From positions 25,948 through 89,947 of the forward strand of contig JBGALT010000012.1 in NCBI GenBank assembly GCA_044223665.1: a DNA stretch of 64,000 bases. Reading direction: 5' to 3'. Shown in pieces: positions 62,682-64,000 of the stretch (within the stretch, counting starts at the first letter, position 1; the number at the start of each line of letters is the position of its first letter). Source of the stretch: JBBSAT01 sp044223665 (lineage in GTDB: Bacteria; Myxococcota_A; Polyangia; Polyangiales; Sandaracinaceae). The position numbers were made by a program, and so were the translations under genes. A model generated the notes under the pieces. The model made no database searches. It worked only from the letters and a program-made list of their open reading frames with translations, and was not told where the DNA came from.

Positions 62682-63800
62682 ATGCAGCACGCCCTCGACG
62701 TCGAGCGCTACCGACAGAGCCACGACACGTCGCGCTCCCACGAGAAGAGCGAGCGGCGCACGCGGGTCGTCCTGGGCCTGACCCTGATCGTGATGGTCGC
62801 CGAGCTGGTGGTGGGGACGCTGACGCGCTCGCTCGCGCTCACCGCCGACGGCTGGCACATGGGGACGCACGCCGGTGCGTTCACCCTCGCCGCGGTCGGC
62901 TACTGGTTCGCCCGCACGCGCGCCAAGGATGCGCGCTTCTCGTTCGGCACCGGCAAGGTCTACGCGCTGAGCGGGTTCGCCAGCGCGATCGGCCTCGGCG
63001 CGGTCGCGCTGTTCATGGTGGGCGAGTCGATCGCGCGGCTCTTCGCGCCCGAGCCGATCGCCTTCGCCGACGCGCTGCCGGTCGCCGTCCTCGGTCTGCT
63101 CGTCAACCTCGCGAGCCTCGCGCTGATCGGTCACGGCGGACCGGGCCACGACCACGGCGCACCGAAGGCGCAGGCCGCGCCGAAGGCCCACGGCCACGGC
63201 GAGCACGGTCACGACCACCACCACGATCACGACCACCACCACGATCACGACCACCACGATCACGATCACGACCATCACGATCACGACGACCACGATCACG
63301 CGGAGCCGAGCCACGGTCACGACCACAACCTGCGCGGCGTCTACCTCCACATCCTCGCGGACTCGGCGACGAGCGTGCTCGCGATCGTCGCGCTGGCCGT
63401 CGGCGCCTACGCGAACGTCGCCTGGCTCGACCCGGTCATGGGCCTCGTCGGCGCCCTCCTCATCCTCCACTGGGCCCGCGGCCTGGCGCGGAACGCGGGC
63501 AGCCAGCTCCTCGACGCGGTCCCGAGCCCCGAGCTCGAGAAGAAGATCGCCCGGGCCCTCGAAGAGGACGGCGGTGCTCGCGTCGCCGACCTCCACGTCT
63601 GGGAGATCGGCCCCGACACGCGCGCGTGCATCGTCTCGCTCGTCGCCCACGCCCCACGCGATCCGGCGTTCTACCGGGCCCAGATCTCGAGCGTCGTCCG
63701 GCTCTCCCACCTGACGGTGGAGGTGCACCCCTGCGCCGACGCGCGCTGCAGCGGCAAGGTGGCGCGCCTGTCCACACCGGACGCGGAGAGCGCCGGCTGA
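62682..63800 (+). CDS. Cation diffusion facilitator exporter, DmeF-like
   Basis: 372 residues, six membrane segments (CDF fold), with metal ligands in ALTADGWHMGTHA and LHILADSATS. Between segments 4 and 5 lies a very long His/Asp loop (about residues 165-212), as in DmeF-type cobalt/nickel exporters, encoded at about 63150-63330. C-terminal cytosolic domain follows. TAAGAT ends 12 nt before the ATG. No metal-responsive repressor gene of the NreA/RcnR type is adjacent. Confidence 0.9.
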   Translation: MQHALDVERYRQSHDTSRSHEKSERRTRVVLGLTLIVMVAELVVGTLTRSLALTADGWHMGTHAGAFTLAAVGYWFARTRAKDARFSFGTGKVYALSGFASAIGLGAVALFMVGESIARLFAPEPIAFADALPVAVLGLLVNLASLALIGHGGPGHDHGAPKAQAAPKAHGHGEHGHDHHHDHDHHHDHDHHDHDHDHHDHDDHDHAEPSHGHDHNLRGVYLHILADSATSVLAIVALAVGAYANVAWLDPVMGLVGALLILHWARGLARNAGSQLLDAVPSPELEKKIARALEEDGGARVADLHVWEIGPDTRACIVSLVAHAPRDPAFYRAQISSVVRLSHLTVEVHPCADARCSGKVARLSTPDAESAG

Positions 63801-63845
63801 CCGCGTCGATCACGTGGGTCGAGGCAGACACCTCGATCCACTCCG

Positions 63846-64000
63846 GGTGTGATCCAGCGCGGTGGTGAAGTCTTGTGACGAGACTGCTGCGCAGAACGGT
63901 CGAGGCCTCATGCATGTCGCGTCGCGAGACCGGCCTTCAGGCGTCGCCGAGCCCGAGGACGGAGCGCAGCGGCCGCGGGGCCGTGAGCACCGACCGCAGG
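63846..64000 (+). mobile_element. Dispersed palindromic element, copy E (cut by window end)
   Basis: Begins GGTGTGATC 45 bp after the exporter stop and follows the left half of the other copies, then lacks about 39 bp that include the central palindrome (CAGGCGTCGCC joins CCCGAGGACGG). Runs off the window at 64000, so its right end and flanking repeat cannot be seen. The CGGCC/GGCCG hairpin is kept with a third loop sequence (GCGG). Confidence 0.75.

Overview
This is a very GC-rich window with strong third-position GC. It holds Ser/Thr kinases, a PP2C phosphatase, PEGA/TPR proteins, many Cys-rich lipoproteins with Asp/Gly/Ala-rich linkers, a MopE-type metal-binding lipoprotein and a carotenoid oxygenase. 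Together these suggest a myxobacterium, probably of the Polyangiales/Sandaracinaceae type. That placement is inferred from gene content only. I saw no rRNA, tRNA or CRISPR array.

Layout. 1-6.1 kb: a urate catabolic operon (puuD truncated by the window edge, allB, alc, uraD, uraH) with 4-bp overlaps and one rhodanese gene on the opposite strand. 6.2-15.2 kb: HiPIP, acyltransferase, HSL-type hydrolase, thiolase plus MaoC hydratase, two lipoproteins, a MOSC protein, a PP2C-cyclic-nucleotide-binding fusion and a site-2-type protease. 15.3-20.2 kb: two copies of a dispersed repeat element, a Cys-rich lipoprotein that looks frameshifted, a PEGA protein, a kinase and a small exported peptide with DSDPxDPGG repeats. 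The peptide gene is divergent from a JmjC/cupin oxygenase at 20.5 kb. 21.8-28.6 kb: four successive secreted lipoproteins on the minus strand. 28.8-31.6 kb: an FAD-linked oxidase and a carotenoid oxygenase. 32.4-38.5 kb: surface lipoproteins, a TPR/PEGA protein, a second kinase and a basic DNA-binding protein. 38.8-40.3 kb: guaA. 41-45 kb: small lipoproteins, xdhC, a Flp-pilin-like protein and a zinc-ribbon membrane protein. 45.3-48.75 kb: a tightly overlapping minus-strand operon around a ferric-reductase-like/Rieske fusion. 48.7-52.5 kb: TPR protein, ThDP enzyme and esterase. 53.5-54.1 kb: a VapBC-like toxin-antitoxin pair. 54.1-59 kb: divergent operons with MlaE, a FtsX permease, a lipoprotein, a fatty-acid hydroxylase and a LolD-type ATPase. 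59-63.8 kb: pseudouridine synthase, DnaJ, MBL hydrolase, a MmcQ/YjbR protein and a DmeF-like cation exporter.

The most unusual feature is a family of about 285-bp non-coding elements: complete copies at 15283, 17816, 44937 and 53116, one cut by the window end at 63846, and a likely remnant near 40.5 kb. They carry 9-bp terminal inverted repeats (GGTGTGATC...GATCACACC) and are flanked by 11-bp direct repeats (perfect in three copies, 9/11 in one). A segment just inside the termini differs between copies but stays complementary between the two ends of each copy. All lie in one orientation, mostly 15-45 bp past a stop codon. One copy carries a 150-bp fold-back sequence exactly at the centre of its internal palindrome. 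A second, unrelated inverted-repeat family at 25.2 and 36.0 kb supplies the stop codons of two genes.
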